In this document: positions 51,436 through 61,189 of the stretch, in pieces | Layout: the number at the start of each line of letters is the position of its first letter | Numbering within the stretch: the stretch's first letter is position 1 | Assembly (NCBI GenBank): GCA_003135055.1 | Contig: PLDF01000184.1 | Coordinates: 64,765-128,764 of the forward strand | Length of the DNA stretch: 64,000 nt | Source: Bryobacterales bacterium | GTDB taxonomy: Bacteria; Acidobacteriota; Terriglobia; Bryobacterales; Bryobacteraceae | Reading direction: 5' to 3' | Translations under genes and position numbers: made by a program | Notes under the pieces: model-generated | What the model was told of the DNA's origin: nothing | The model's input: only the letters and a program-made list of their open reading frames with translations | Database searches by the model: none

Positions 51436-54225
51436 ATGATCGATAGACCAACGCGCGTTGAGCCGTCAAGTCCGCTTACGGCCGAGACTCGTATCGCGGC
51501 CGGGAATCACCACGCCTTCTGGCGGACTCAGCCACCGATACTCGTTCTTACTGCTGTCGTGATTGCGCTCGTCGCTTTCCTGGTCGTCATTGCTGGCTTC
51601 ATACAGAAATTCCTCTGGATGCGCCAGGTCGGCTACGCCGATATCTTCTGGACAATCCTGTCCGTGCGGTGGGGTCTGTTCGGCGTGGCTTTCGTTGTCG
51701 CATTTGCGTACCTCCGGATCAATCTTCAAGTTCTGGCGAGAAATGGCGCCGCTTTCCGCGCGGGTAATTTGAGAAGCGAGTCTACCGTTGCTGCGAACCT
51801 TGGCATCCGGATCCCTCCCGCGGTTTTGACATTGGCCATGGGCGCGGCCGCTGCCGGAGGGGCATTGATCTATTCCCTCGTCTTCTATGGCCAATGGGAT
51901 ACATATCTCCGCTTTCGCTATGGCGCATCTTTTGGGTTGCCCGATCCTCTCTACGGAGTCGACGCCGGTTTCTATCTGTTCCGTCTCCCCTTTTATGAGC
52001 TCTTGCAGAGCAGCCTGACCGCGTTGGCGCTGATGACGCTCCTGGCCGTGTTGGCCTTCTACGCGTACTTTGGGCTACTTCGTTTCAGCCGTAGCGAGGG
52101 AATGGAGGGCCGCAGCACGAAGGCCTTCCCCCATTTGTCCATGTTGCTTTTTGTTCCGGTTGCCTGTTGGGGATGGGGGTTTTACCTGGATCACTACGAA
52201 CTCCTTTACTCCACTCAGGGCGTAGTTTACGGAGCGGGCTACACTGCGGATCATGTAACCCGGATCGCTTTCTGGATCATGGCCGCCGCGGCGGCGGGGT
52301 TGTGCGCGCTGCTTGTGCTCAATGTCTTCCGGCCGAGGCTGAGAACCATAGCTATTGGCTGCGGAATCTACGTAGGCTTATACTTTATCGCCGTTTTGAT
52401 CGTGCCGGCTCTCGTTCAGAGGTTCGTTGTGCAGCCGAACGAGCTCGCCCGCGAGACACCGTATCTAGAGAACAATATAGCCTTCACTCGCAAGGCGTTT
52501 CAGCTCGACAAGATCCAGGAAACATCCTACCCAGCGCTGGCCGATCTGACGTCCGAGATGATTGCGAGAAATCAAGACACGATCCAGAACGTTCGTCTGT
52601 GGGATTGGCGCCCGCTGCTTCAGATGTACCAACAGGCTCAGGAAATAAGGCTTTATTATCAGTTTCACCAAGCCGACGTGGACCGGTACCATCTGCCAGA
52701 CGGTTATCACCAGGTGATGCTCTCGGCCCGCGAGCTCTCCGCGGAACTTCCCGCACAGGCTCAGACTTGGGTCAACCAAAAGTTGCAGTTCACTCATGGT
52801 TATGGCTTGGTCATGAGCTTCGTCTCGAAGACTGTCGGGGGTGGGTTTCCGCAGTACGTTCTTGAAAACATCCCGCCCGAATCCGCCTACGGCCTAACCG
52901 TAAGCCAGCCTTCCATCTACTACGGCGAGTCGATGCCTGGATATCGAATCGTCGCGACTGGGGCTAAAGAGTTTGACTACCCCAAAGGGAATCAGAATGT
53001 CTACACGAGTTATGGCGGAACCGGAGGCATTCCGCTGGACAGCTTGTGGAAGCGGCTCTTGTTCGCCTGGACACAGACCGATGTCAACATTCTGTTCACC
53101 TCCTATCTTCAGCCGGAGAGCAGGATCCAGATCTGGAGGAACGTCCAGGAACGCGTCGGGCAGATCGCTCCGTTCTTACACCTCGACCAGGATCCCTATG
53201 CCGTGGTGAGCGAAGGCAAATTGTACTGGATCCAGGACGCCTATACCGTTTCGGATCATTTTCCTTACTCCAGTCCTCACGCGGCGGCCTTTGAGCAAGG
53301 GTTGAACTATATTAGGAACTCCGTGAAGGTGGTTGTTGATATGTACGACGGAACCGTCCGGTTCTACGTCATGGATCCAACCGACCCCGTCCTGGCGGTT
53401 TACCGCCGTGCATTTCCAGGTGTCTTCCAGGCCCTGAATCAGCTTTCGGCGGATCTGAAACTGCACCTGCGGTATCCGGAGGATCTCTTCTCCATTCAGG
53501 CCGATCAGTACAGAACATTCCACATGACAGTTTCTCAGGTCTTTTATAACAAGGAGGACCTGTGGGTGCTCCCCAATGAAACGTACGGGGGTACGACCGG
53601 ACCCATGAAGCCCTATTACATCCTGATGAAACTCCCCGGAAGCGACCAGCTTGAGTATCTCCTCATGACGCCTTTTACGCCTCAGAAGCGAAACAACATG
53701 ATCTCCTGGATGGCTGCCAGGTGCGATTTACCCGAATACGGCAAAATGCTCTTTTACGAACTCCCCAAAGAGAAACTGATCTATGGACCGATGCAAATCG
53801 AGGCGATGATCGATCAGAACACTACGATCGCCCAGCAACTGACCCTCTGGGACCAAAAAGGTTCGAGAGTCATTCGTGGAAACCTGATCGCCGTACCGAT
53901 CGAGAACTCGTTTCTTTACGTGGTGCCGCTCTACCTCACAGCGGAAGGTATGGACTTCCCCCAACTCAAGCGGGTAATCGTTATCTCGGGGGACAAAGTA
54001 GCGATGGAGCCTACGCTCGACGAGGCAATTCAATCCGTGTTCGGAACGCAGCAATCCCAAACTCCTGCGCAGGCACTCCGCTTGCAACCGGGATTGGCTC
54101 AGGCGCGGGCGGAGTTCGATCAGGCGCAGAAGGCAATGCAGCAGGGGAATTGGGGGAACTTCGGCGTTGCGATGGACGCGCTCAAGCGCTTGTTGAGCGG
54201 GCCGGCGCCAACGGTGCAGCAGTGA
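51436..54225 (+). CDS. UPF0182-family membrane protein
   Basis: A 929-aa protein of the UPF0182 (COG1615) family, function unknown. Seven membrane helices fill residues about 30-330 (for example ILVLTAVVIALVAFLVVIAG, WGLFGVAFVVAFAYLRINLQ, MLLFVPVACWGWGFYLDHYE). A large extracytoplasmic domain follows, with the family phrases LPDGYHQVMLSARELSAEL, QKLQFTHGYGLVMSFVSKTV and QIWRNVQERVGQIAPFLHLD. The C-terminus is an acidic and Gln-rich helix (LAQARAEFDQAQKAMQQGN). It overlaps the TolC gene by 4 nt (GTGA). A degraded copy of its 3' end lies beyond that gene. Confidence 0.92.
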   Translation: MIDRPTRVEPSSPLTAETRIAAGNHHAFWRTQPPILVLTAVVIALVAFLVVIAGFIQKFLWMRQVGYADIFWTILSVRWGLFGVAFVVAFAYLRINLQVLARNGAAFRAGNLRSESTVAANLGIRIPPAVLTLAMGAAAAGGALIYSLVFYGQWDTYLRFRYGASFGLPDPLYGVDAGFYLFRLPFYELLQSSLTALALMTLLAVLAFYAYFGLLRFSRSEGMEGRSTKAFPHLSMLLFVPVACWGWGFYLDHYELLYSTQGVVYGAGYTADHVTRIAFWIMAAAAAGLCALLVLNVFRPRLRTIAIGCGIYVGLYFIAVLIVPALVQRFVVQPNELARETPYLENNIAFTRKAFQLDKIQETSYPALADLTSEMIARNQDTIQNVRLWDWRPLLQMYQQAQEIRLYYQFHQADVDRYHLPDGYHQVMLSARELSAELPAQAQTWVNQKLQFTHGYGLVMSFVSKTVGGGFPQYVLENIPPESAYGLTVSQPSIYYGESMPGYRIVATGAKEFDYPKGNQNVYTSYGGTGGIPLDSLWKRLLFAWTQTDVNILFTSYLQPESRIQIWRNVQERVGQIAPFLHLDQDPYAVVSEGKLYWIQDAYTVSDHFPYSSPHAAAFEQGLNYIRNSVKVVVDMYDGTVRFYVMDPTDPVLAVYRRAFPGVFQALNQLSADLKLHLRYPEDLFSIQADQYRTFHMTVSQVFYNKEDLWVLPNETYGGTTGPMKPYYILMKLPGSDQLEYLLMTPFTPQKRNNMISWMAARCDLPEYGKMLFYELPKEKLIYGPMQIEAMIDQNTTIAQQLTLWDQKGSRVIRGNLIAVPIENSFLYVVPLYLTAEGMDFPQLKRVIVISGDKVAMEPTLDEAIQSVFGTQQSQTPAQALRLQPGLAQARAEFDQAQKAMQQGNWGNFGVAMDALKRLLSGPAPTVQQ

Positions 54226-56183
54226 AGACTCTTACGGCAGGGCATCTCAAGGGATATCTTGCATGCGATGCCAGTGAAAGCACCATTGAGGCCTCATGCG
54301 AGGAGCCGCAAAGGCCGATCGGAAGAGCGAGCACGACGACCAAGGTTCAATTGTGGCGGTTAATTGCCACTGTTCCTTGCCTGGCAGTGTTTTTTCCCGG
54401 GGCCGCCGCTTGCCAAGAGGTCCGAGGAACGCCGGTGGGCGCTGAATCGACTCGCTTTGACTACTCTAAGAGCCACAGCTTTTCCAGAATTGTTTCTCCC
54501 TACACCGTTCCTTTCCTCCCCGCCCCTCAACTGGACAACTCACGACGGCTTCAAAATCTGATTGTCGACGGCGAACTGAGACTCACACTGGATGACGCTA
54601 TCGCGCTGGCCTTGGAAAACAATCTGGAGATCGCCGTGACGCGGTACGACCTGCCCATTGCTCAAACGGACCTGCTGCGCGCCGAGGGGGGCGGCGCGAC
54701 CCGCGGCGTGGCGGGCTCCTATCAATCCACCACCCTGTTTTCCGGCAGTCTCGGCGGAGGTGTGGGCAGCGCCGGAGGCGTTGGCGCGGGTGGCGCGGGA
54801 GGTGTTCTGGGAGGCGGTATCGACCGCGTTGGCGCATCGCCCTGCTGCGATCCAAGCCTGCATGTCGGCTATGGCTGGAGCAATGCCATTACCCCCCTGA
54901 ACTACACAGTGGTGAGCGGCGTACCGATTGACACCACCCACCAGGAGTCGGCGTCGGCCGGGTACAGTCAGGGTTTTCTGACCGGTACCAGCGTTTTTGT
55001 GTCCGAGAGCAGCTCGCGTCTAAATTCAAACACCACAAAAAGCATTTATAATCCGGAGCTTGTCTCGGACCTTTCCATAGGCGTGAGTCAGCACTTGTTA
55101 CGAGGCTTTGGGGCCCGCGCCAACGGCAGATTCATCCTCATCGCCCGTAATGATGTGAAATACTCCGCGAGCGTCTTCCGGCAAAACGTGATCGCCGCGA
55201 TGGCGGTTGTGATGACCAGTTACTACGACCTGCTAGCCGACCAGGAAAGCGTTCGCATGGCACAAGAGGGAATGCAGTATGCCCAGAAGCTCTTGGCCGA
55301 CAACCAAGCGGAAACGAAGAGCGGGCCGGCAGCCCAGTTTGATGTGCTGCGAAGCGAGGAGGAAGTCGCTTTGCGGCAGCAAGTCTTGCTGGAAGCGCAA
55401 AACACCTTCTCTCAAGACGGCCAATCCATGAAAGCCAAAATCTCCAAGAGTTTCAATGAAGAGTTGGCGAGGGTCCAGATTATCCCCTCCGACCGGCTGC
55501 CTGAGCCGCGCGCCGAGGATGTGCCCACCCTGGCCGAGGCCTTGCGGGAAGCTGCCAGCCATCGGCCGGAGATCGAGCAAGTCGATATGAGCTTGCGCAA
55601 CCAGCAAATCGTGATCCAGTCGATACACAACTCGCTGTTGCCCTCGCTCGATATCTATGCCTCCTATTACCTTGCGGGGCTGAACGGGGCGTTGAGCCCT
55701 ACATTCACCAATATTCTACACGGCGACTTTCCCAACTATTCCTTCGGGGCGACGCTTGACATCCCCCTCCGCAACCGTACCGGCCAGGCCGACGCCGAGC
55801 GGGCGCTACTGGAACAGCGGCGGTTGCAAGTGAAGCTACAGAATGCGAAGAACCAGGCCGTTTGGGATGTCAACAAGGCTTGGAGCGGGGTGAACCAGTC
55901 CCGGGAGCGACTCGATGCCACGCTGAAGCTGGTGACGCTCGCGCGCCAGGTGCTCGAAATGCAGCAGCGGAAGGTCACCTTGGCTTCGGCTGTAGTGGAA
56001 GAGGTCATCACGGCACAACAGAATCTGGCTATAGCCCAAGGCCATGTTGTGAAAGCTCACGCCACCTATGCCAAGGCATTGATTGAGTATGAACAGGCGA
56101 CGGGAACCTTACTGGAAAGAAACAACATCGAGATGTCAGAGGCCGTAAATGGGGAAGTTCACCATGCACCAAACACTCGATAA
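54222..56183 (+). CDS. TolC-family outer-membrane protein coupled to UPF0182
   Basis: A 653-aa TolC/OEP protein. About 50 cytoplasmic-looking residues precede the hydrophobic signal segment (LIATVPCLAVFFPGAAACQ), which is late for a signal peptide. OEP repeats start at LTLDDAIALALENNLEIAVT and DIPLRNRTGQADAERALLEQ. A Gly-rich insert lies at about 178-202 (GGGVGSAGGVGAGGAGGVLG). The overall layout matches the TolC at 17953-19902. The GTG at 54222 overlaps the UPF0182 stop, suggesting translational coupling. No pump or adaptor gene lies nearby. Confidence 0.88.
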   Translation: MKTLTAGHLKGYLACDASESTIEASCEEPQRPIGRASTTTKVQLWRLIATVPCLAVFFPGAAACQEVRGTPVGAESTRFDYSKSHSFSRIVSPYTVPFLPAPQLDNSRRLQNLIVDGELRLTLDDAIALALENNLEIAVTRYDLPIAQTDLLRAEGGGATRGVAGSYQSTTLFSGSLGGGVGSAGGVGAGGAGGVLGGGIDRVGASPCCDPSLHVGYGWSNAITPLNYTVVSGVPIDTTHQESASAGYSQGFLTGTSVFVSESSSRLNSNTTKSIYNPELVSDLSIGVSQHLLRGFGARANGRFILIARNDVKYSASVFRQNVIAAMAVVMTSYYDLLADQESVRMAQEGMQYAQKLLADNQAETKSGPAAQFDVLRSEEEVALRQQVLLEAQNTFSQDGQSMKAKISKSFNEELARVQIIPSDRLPEPRAEDVPTLAEALREAASHRPEIEQVDMSLRNQQIVIQSIHNSLLPSLDIYASYYLAGLNGALSPTFTNILHGDFPNYSFGATLDIPLRNRTGQADAERALLEQRRLQVKLQNAKNQAVWDVNKAWSGVNQSRERLDATLKLVTLARQVLEMQQRKVTLASAVVEEVITAQQNLAIAQGHVVKAHATYAKALIEYEQATGTLLERNNIEMSEAVNGEVHHAPNTR

Positions 56184-56189
56184 TGCAAA

Positions 56190-56400
56190 TTCAATTCGTC
56201 TTCGCGGAGCAGCCATCCCAAAATCCTGCGTAGCGCTCCATCTGCAATCGGCATTAGGTCAAGCGCGGACGCAATTCGATCAGGCGCGGAAAGAAACGCG
56301 GCAGGGGAATCGGGGAGACTTCGGCATGGGCGATGGACGTGCTAAACGCGTGCTGAACGGGTCGGCGTCAGCAATATAGCAATGAGGAATCTTACAGCAG
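56190..56400 (+). pseudogene. Degraded copy of the UPF0182 3' end
   Basis: This stretch aligns by eye with 54045-54245: both run through TCCCAAA, CCTGCG, GGTCAAGCGCGGACG or GGCTCAGGCGCGGGCGG, TTCGATCAGGCGC, GGCAGGGGAAT, GACGTGCTAAACGCG or GACGCGCTCAAGCG, and end in a similar CTTACAGCAGGG. The copy has indels and point changes. The TolC gene is thus flanked by direct repeats of about 200 bp. Confidence 0.75.
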
Positions 56401-56445
56401 GGAAATAAGGCGATGTAAAAGTACGGCGGTCGTGTGAAGCAGCAC

Positions 56446-58698
56446 TCAAAGTAGGCTCAAGGAGATGGAAGCTCGATGTCGAAACGCCACGATTCTAAGA
56501 TGGACCCGGCTGTTGCCAAATGGGGCCGTGGCGGCCACATCCGGAGAAGACACGCCCGTATAGGGTCGGACGCCCTTCGCCAAGGGTGGCGGCGGAGATG
56601 TTGAAACCGCCGGGTTGGCGTATTCGTATTGGGTAGCCCGCACTTCGTTGAGATAAATGGGCGCTTCACTCGCATGTCCGGCTTTCACCAGCGCCAAGCC
56701 CAGCGCCAGGCGGTAATCGACGCTGTGCGACGCGGAAAGCGCATCGCGGTATCGCTGAATGGCTTCCTCATGGCTGCCGCGCTGCATCAGCTCTTCCGCG
56801 GCCCGATAGTAACCGTTGGCGCGGTTGGTGCGTTCTAAGCGGAAGAAGTAATTCAGGAAGCCCATCAGCAGCGCCATGGCCATCAGCGCGGCCACTACGC
56901 CCAGGAATAGCTTCCGCGTCGTCTTGGTTTCGGCGGCCACGGCGGCGGCCGGTCTTCCCAGGGCGAACGCATCCAGAACATCCTTCGCCGAAATGGTTCC
57001 GCGCAGCTCGCGAATGTTGCCGCGGCTCACCACCGGAAGCTCCGCGAGACCGCTTTGGGCAAGGCGCTGCATGGCCGATTGCAGCGAGTGGTCCGCATGA
57101 ACATGCGGGAAGCGGGCCTCGGTGAGACTCTCGATGGGGCCCGGATCGGGAACCAGATCGCCCAGCGTCTGCTCGCCGAAGCCTCCCGCGGCCGCGGCTT
57201 CAAGCTGGTCCTTCGCGATCATGCCGCGGAGTCCGTTTTCATCGGTCACCGGCCAGATAGCGCGCTCGCCTTCGGCGGACGCCAGCGCCTGTGCGACGCT
57301 CAAGTTCGCGGGCAGGGCGTGCATCTGAGGTTTGAGCGCGTGCGCCACCGTGATCAGGTCTTCGCGCGCCCGCGCTCCGGATGGCAGATGGATGCCGTCC
57401 TGGTGCTGCAGCGCTTCGTAGACGGGCTCTTCCTGCAGACGGCTCGAAATGAAGTAACTCAGCAGATTCGCGATCATCAGCGGCACGATGATGGAATAAT
57501 CGCGCGTGATCTCGAAGATCATGATCACCGAGGTGAGCGGCACGCGAACCGTCCCCGCGAACGCCGCGCCCATCCCCACCAGCGCGTAGGCGCCCACGCT
57601 GCCGGTGTAATCGGGCATGAGCCAGTGCGCCACGCCGCCCACCGCGCCTCCCGCCATGGCCCCCATAAACAGGCTCGGACCGAAGATGCCGCCGGCATTG
57701 CCGGAAGCGTAGCAGGTGGCCGTGGCGATCACTTTCAGACCCACGAGAAGCGCCATCGTGCCGATCAGCATCTTGCCGTTGAGCGCCTGATCCACAAAGC
57801 CGTAGCCCACGCCAAGCACCTGCGGCACAAACCAGCCGATCAGCCCGACGAGCAAGCCGCCCGCCACCGGCTGCAGCCACATGGTGGATTTCGGCAAGCG
57901 GAGGAAGCGCTTGCGCATCCACAACAGCAGCTTGACGAAAGCCACCGAGACCAGCCCGCCCACCACGCCCAGCACCGCATAGAAGACGAATTCTACCGGA
58001 TGCACCAATTGGTACGCGGGCACATGGAACAGCGGCTCATCGCCCAGCAGCAGGTGCAGCACCATCCACGAAGTGGCCGAGCTCAATACGATGGAGCCCA
58101 GCACCGGCGCGTGCATATCGCCCATCACTTCTTCCAGCGTGAACAGCACCGCGGCGATGGGCGTGTTGAATGCCGCCGCCAGCGCAGCCGCGGCGCCGAT
58201 AGGCAACAGCGCGCGCACGCTTCTGGGCGACAGACCCAGCCGTCGGCCAAGCACCGAAGCGATACCCGCGGCGATGTGGACCGCGGGTCCTTCGCGCCCC
58301 AGGGCAATACCGCTGGCAAGCGTGAGGGAGCACAGGCCGAATTTCCCCAGCACGGTTTTGAAGCTGATGTACCCGTCGCGCAGAAACAGCGCGGTCTTGG
58401 TTTGCGGAATGCCGCTGCCGCGGGCATTAGGGAAATAGCGCGCCAGAAAGAACCCGGCCGTGAGTGACCCGGCGATGGGAATCAGCAACCGCCGCCAGGC
58501 GGCGCCGTTGGCCGGATAGAGCTTCGATCCGAGGTTCTCGGTGAGCACAATAAACGCTACGACGACGAAACCGACCACCGCTCCGATGATGAGCGTGAGA
58601 AGCAGCAGGATCTGGTCCTCGCGCTGGAGCGAAATGGAATCGAACGCCGCGAACGAGTGTTTAGAGTTGGGGCCGCCTGTTCGGCTGGAAGCCGGCAA
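56446..58698 (-). CDS. ClC-family chloride channel/transporter with CBS and TPR extensions
   Basis: A 750-aa membrane protein. The ClC core (about 25-445) has the ion-pathway motifs GSGIPQ, GREGPAVH (gating Glu) and GNAGGIFGPSLFMGA. Two CBS domains follow (about 460-600: LPANLSVAQALASAEGERAI, then SGLAELPVVSRGNIREL). An added membrane helix is at about 620-640 (LFLGVVAALMAMALLMGFL). Then comes a TPR-like region (NGYYRAAEELMQRGSHEEAI, then SVDYRLALGLALVKAGHASE). The last 60 residues look low-complexity and may be a frame-shifted tail. The TTG start has GGAGG at a suitable distance. The transport mode cannot be decided. Confidence 0.88.
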   Translation of the reverse strand: MPASSRTGGPNSKHSFAAFDSISLQREDQILLLLTLIIGAVVGFVVVAFIVLTENLGSKLYPANGAAWRRLLIPIAGSLTAGFFLARYFPNARGSGIPQTKTALFLRDGYISFKTVLGKFGLCSLTLASGIALGREGPAVHIAAGIASVLGRRLGLSPRSVRALLPIGAAAALAAAFNTPIAAVLFTLEEVMGDMHAPVLGSIVLSSATSWMVLHLLLGDEPLFHVPAYQLVHPVEFVFYAVLGVVGGLVSVAFVKLLLWMRKRFLRLPKSTMWLQPVAGGLLVGLIGWFVPQVLGVGYGFVDQALNGKMLIGTMALLVGLKVIATATCYASGNAGGIFGPSLFMGAMAGGAVGGVAHWLMPDYTGSVGAYALVGMGAAFAGTVRVPLTSVIMIFEITRDYSIIVPLMIANLLSYFISSRLQEEPVYEALQHQDGIHLPSGARAREDLITVAHALKPQMHALPANLSVAQALASAEGERAIWPVTDENGLRGMIAKDQLEAAAAGGFGEQTLGDLVPDPGPIESLTEARFPHVHADHSLQSAMQRLAQSGLAELPVVSRGNIRELRGTISAKDVLDAFALGRPAAAVAAETKTTRKLFLGVVAALMAMALLMGFLNYFFRLERTNRANGYYRAAEELMQRGSHEEAIQRYRDALSASHSVDYRLALGLALVKAGHASEAPIYLNEVRATQYEYANPAVSTSPPPPLAKGVRPYTGVSSPDVAATAPFGNSRVHLRIVAFRHRASISLSLL

Positions 58699-59285
58699 TT
58701 ATCCTCCGCATCGACACCAGTTGTGGGACAGGGCATCTTTGCTTGTCGCTTTTGTATTCTATCGTGCGCGCGTGAAGGGCTAAGGGCGACAGCTCAACAG
58801 CTAAGCCGCGAGTTGTACGATGAATCCCACTTTGCCCAGCGTACCGCAAGCGCACGCAGCGGTGCAGCCCACTCTTGCCTGCCCGCCGAGTCCTCCTGAA
58901 CGTGGGGCGCGGCACTTCACACCGCTCTCCCGACGGTACGGCGAGGCGGGCGCAGGCCTGGTGCCGGTGCCCGCGTGGGATTTCGTCCTGGATCGGTAGT
59001 GGCATGGCCACATCGCGGTGATGCTTGGCGTGGAAAGCGGAGTCAGCATCGCGCGCGCGGCCAAGCAGAGCTTTCTGGCAGTGAGCGACGATTCGTGGCC
59101 GTATTCTGGCAGAAACCCAGAGCGACTCTGCCGCTTTCGCCACGCTGGTGGCGGATGTAACGGTGGTGCACCACATTACCCTCGATCTCCTATTGGGCGA
59201 TTGGCTCGCACTGGCGGCGCTCCGTTTCTGACATTAGAGTTCCAGGCGCCGGAGATAGATCCCGGTTTGATGAATTCGACGTGAT
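58699..59285. other. Gap with possible gene remnants
   Basis: No intact gene was recognised in 587 bp. Plus-strand pieces such as HIAVMLGVESGVSIARAAKQ (near 59010-59060) and ATLVADVTVVHHITLDLLLG (near 59139-59198) look protein-like but do not join in one frame, and I cannot name a family. They may be remnants of one lost gene. Confidence 0.3.
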
Positions 59286-60032
59286 TTATGAGCGGCCAAA
59301 GGGGCGCGAGGACAAAAGCGCACGCATCGAGATTGAAAGGATTGTTCTGGCGCTGCCATAAAACGGATTGCTGCGCCGCGCCCACAGCAATGCCACCCAC
59401 GCGAACAGGAGAAGGGCAATGGTTTCGAGCGGCTTCCCGATGCCTTGCAGCTTCCCGATGACTTGCATCCATGCGGCGGGCAGAGAATTGGACAGCATGC
59501 CTGCCTGGACGTAATCCAGCTCATAAAACGATTGGGTATAGTTTCGCTTCTGCGCCAGGATTCGAATGTCGCGGTTGCGTGGGACCAGACAGTTCACCTG
59601 ATAGGCGGCAATTCCCCTTTGGTGATGATTTTCCAAAGTAAGTTTGCGGTTGGGCCCGCCGGAGGGAAGATTGGCTTCGAACTCAATCCGGATCTCGCCA
59701 CGCCCCTCTTTCATCTCTTCGATGGCCGGAAATTCCATAGACAGCAGTCGAGGCGTCAACGGTTGACCATCGATTCTGAGCGATAGATCCCCGAGTACGC
59801 GATCTACATACGCGCGCTGTTCCGTAGCGGAGATCGATCCGTTCCCGTCGGTATCGATATCGGCGATCAGGATCGGAAATACGGCAACGCCGGGAGTCAG
59901 AGTGATCTGCGCATCCATGCGGTTTTTCTCGACCGAGAGAATTGTGCCTTGCAGGTACTCGTCGAGCCGATGCGCGAGCGCCGGCGTCCCGGCCAACAGC
60001 AGGATTGCAGCAGCGGGCAGAATCCGTTTCAT
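59286..60032 (-). CDS. Exported EF-hand protein with C-terminal membrane helix
   Basis: A 248-aa protein. A signal peptide (MKRILPAAAILLLAGTPALA) is followed by HRLDEYLQGTILSVE, reminiscent of the extracellular part of HupE/UreJ-type proteins. A canonical EF-hand loop is D60-E71 (D60, D62, N64, S66, E71). A beta-rich domain continues to about 175, and a membrane helix (TIALLLFAWVALLWA) lies near 210. It probably sits on the membrane with its Ca-binding domain outside. It is the last gene of a five-gene overlapping operon. Its ATG overlaps the DUF3500 stop (ATGA). Confidence 0.75.
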   Translation of the reverse strand: MKRILPAAAILLLAGTPALAHRLDEYLQGTILSVEKNRMDAQITLTPGVAVFPILIADIDTDGNGSISATEQRAYVDRVLGDLSLRIDGQPLTPRLLSMEFPAIEEMKEGRGEIRIEFEANLPSGGPNRKLTLENHHQRGIAAYQVNCLVPRNRDIRILAQKRNYTQSFYELDYVQAGMLSNSLPAAWMQVIGKLQGIGKPLETIALLLFAWVALLWARRSNPFYGSARTILSISMRALLSSRPFGRS

Positions 60033-61189
60033 TTTGCGGCAGGCTTCCGGCCGTAGTCGTTGGTTGGGTCGCGATACATGGTATGCACGTGCATCGAGGG
60101 ATCTCCCCCCATCTGCTGGGGCGCGTACTCAATCACCAGATGCGGTCCCTGAATCCGGTAGTACGCGGCGATATTGTTTCCAGGCGTCACCGTCGCCGGG
60201 CCGCTCCAGGCAAACCAGGTCTCGTTAATGTCGGCTTTGAGTTCCGCCATGCGGAGTGTGGCCGCGCTTTCGTGAATAATGCCGGCCCATTCCGAGATCG
60301 CGTCGAGCAGCATAGCCCGCTGCTCGCCGGTCATGCTCGAAGCCTTGAGTCCCTCCGGCTGGATGGTTTTACCATCTTGCCCGGGGCCGAGTACAAGGTC
60401 GGCCAGACGAAAGCTCAGAATGGCTTGCTTGCGCTGGTTCTCATCGAGCGCGTTTAACAGCGCAATGGCCTTGTCGCTCTCCCGGCCAAGCGGGCGAACG
60501 GTCTTGCCGTTGGCGGTGTAGAGCGAGGGCTGAGCGCCGGTCAGAGTCGGGGTAAGAACCCCGCGTTCTCCGTCGATGGTGATATTGAGGGCAAGATGAT
60601 GACCGCCGAACTGCAACATCCACGGACTCTTTTGCGACGGGGTTCCGAGAATGGAGATGAAATAGAGATCGCTGCCGAATAGCAGGCCGCCACCTCCACC
60701 GCGGTTCCCGCCCCTGCCAACTGGTGGGCCGTCAGGCCCTCTGCCGGGCGGCGGGCCGCCACCGTCTCTACCCGGGGGCGGCCCGCCGCGTCCTCTACCA
60801 GGCTGCGGCCCGGCAGCTTCGCTCAGCTTGAGCGCCTCGTCGCCATCCATAATTTGCCGAACCTTTTCAAAACCCCGCGGGCTGAGCGCCGAAGACACCA
60901 GAGTCATGGCGGCGGAACGCTGCGCGGGATTCATCTCTTTCAGGCTGATGCCGGCCCGGGGGACGATCGAGATGGGGAAGTTCGACCAAAGTTTGCGCTG
61001 TTGTTCGTCGTCGAATGAGAACAACACGCTCTGTCGCTGCTTCTGATCGAGCGTGGAAAGGAATGTGTTGGCGGCGCTCACGATTCGAGAGGTCGCGGTC
61101 TGCGCCGCGGCGGAGCCCAGCGACAGCGAAAACAGAATGGATATGCCGACGATATGGTTGGGCTGGAAAGCAAACCTATTGAGACTCAA
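60029..61189 (-). CDS. DUF3500-family exported protein
   Basis: A 386-aa protein with a signal peptide (NHIVGISILFSLSLGSAAAQ). The DUF3500 signatures include SVLFSFDDEQQRKLWSNFP, LYFISILGTPSQKSPWMLQF, GGHHLALNITIDGERGVLTP and WFAWSGPATVTPGNNIAAYY, RIQGPHLVIEYAPQ. The family function is unknown, and histidine pairs and an acidic end suggest metal or ligand binding. A Gly/Pro/Arg-rich linker occupies about 129-168. The start is a TTG at 61189 with AGGAG 7 nt upstream, overlapping the end of the HupE-like gene by 14 nt. Confidence 0.85.
   Translation of the reverse strand: MSLNRFAFQPNHIVGISILFSLSLGSAAAQTATSRIVSAANTFLSTLDQKQRQSVLFSFDDEQQRKLWSNFPISIVPRAGISLKEMNPAQRSAAMTLVSSALSPRGFEKVRQIMDGDEALKLSEAAGPQPGRGRGGPPPGRDGGGPPPGRGPDGPPVGRGGNRGGGGGLLFGSDLYFISILGTPSQKSPWMLQFGGHHLALNITIDGERGVLTPTLTGAQPSLYTANGKTVRPLGRESDKAIALLNALDENQRKQAILSFRLADLVLGPGQDGKTIQPEGLKASSMTGEQRAMLLDAISEWAGIIHESAATLRMAELKADINETWFAWSGPATVTPGNNIAAYYRIQGPHLVIEYAPQQMGGDPSMHVHTMYRDPTNDYGRKPAAK

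Noticed and set aside
53721-54221. In-frame N-terminal extension of the second TolC
   Set aside because: It lies inside the UPF0182 coding region and does not look like a signal peptide. The coupled GTG at 54222 is a better start.
57055-58467. 470-codon plus-strand frame over the ClC gene
   Set aside because: It is an antisense shadow, very rich in Arg, His and Gln. The minus strand has the ClC motifs.
58801-59285. Gene after the ClC channel
   Set aside because: Several phrases look protein-like, but no frame joins them and no family is recognisable, so I kept it as a gap.
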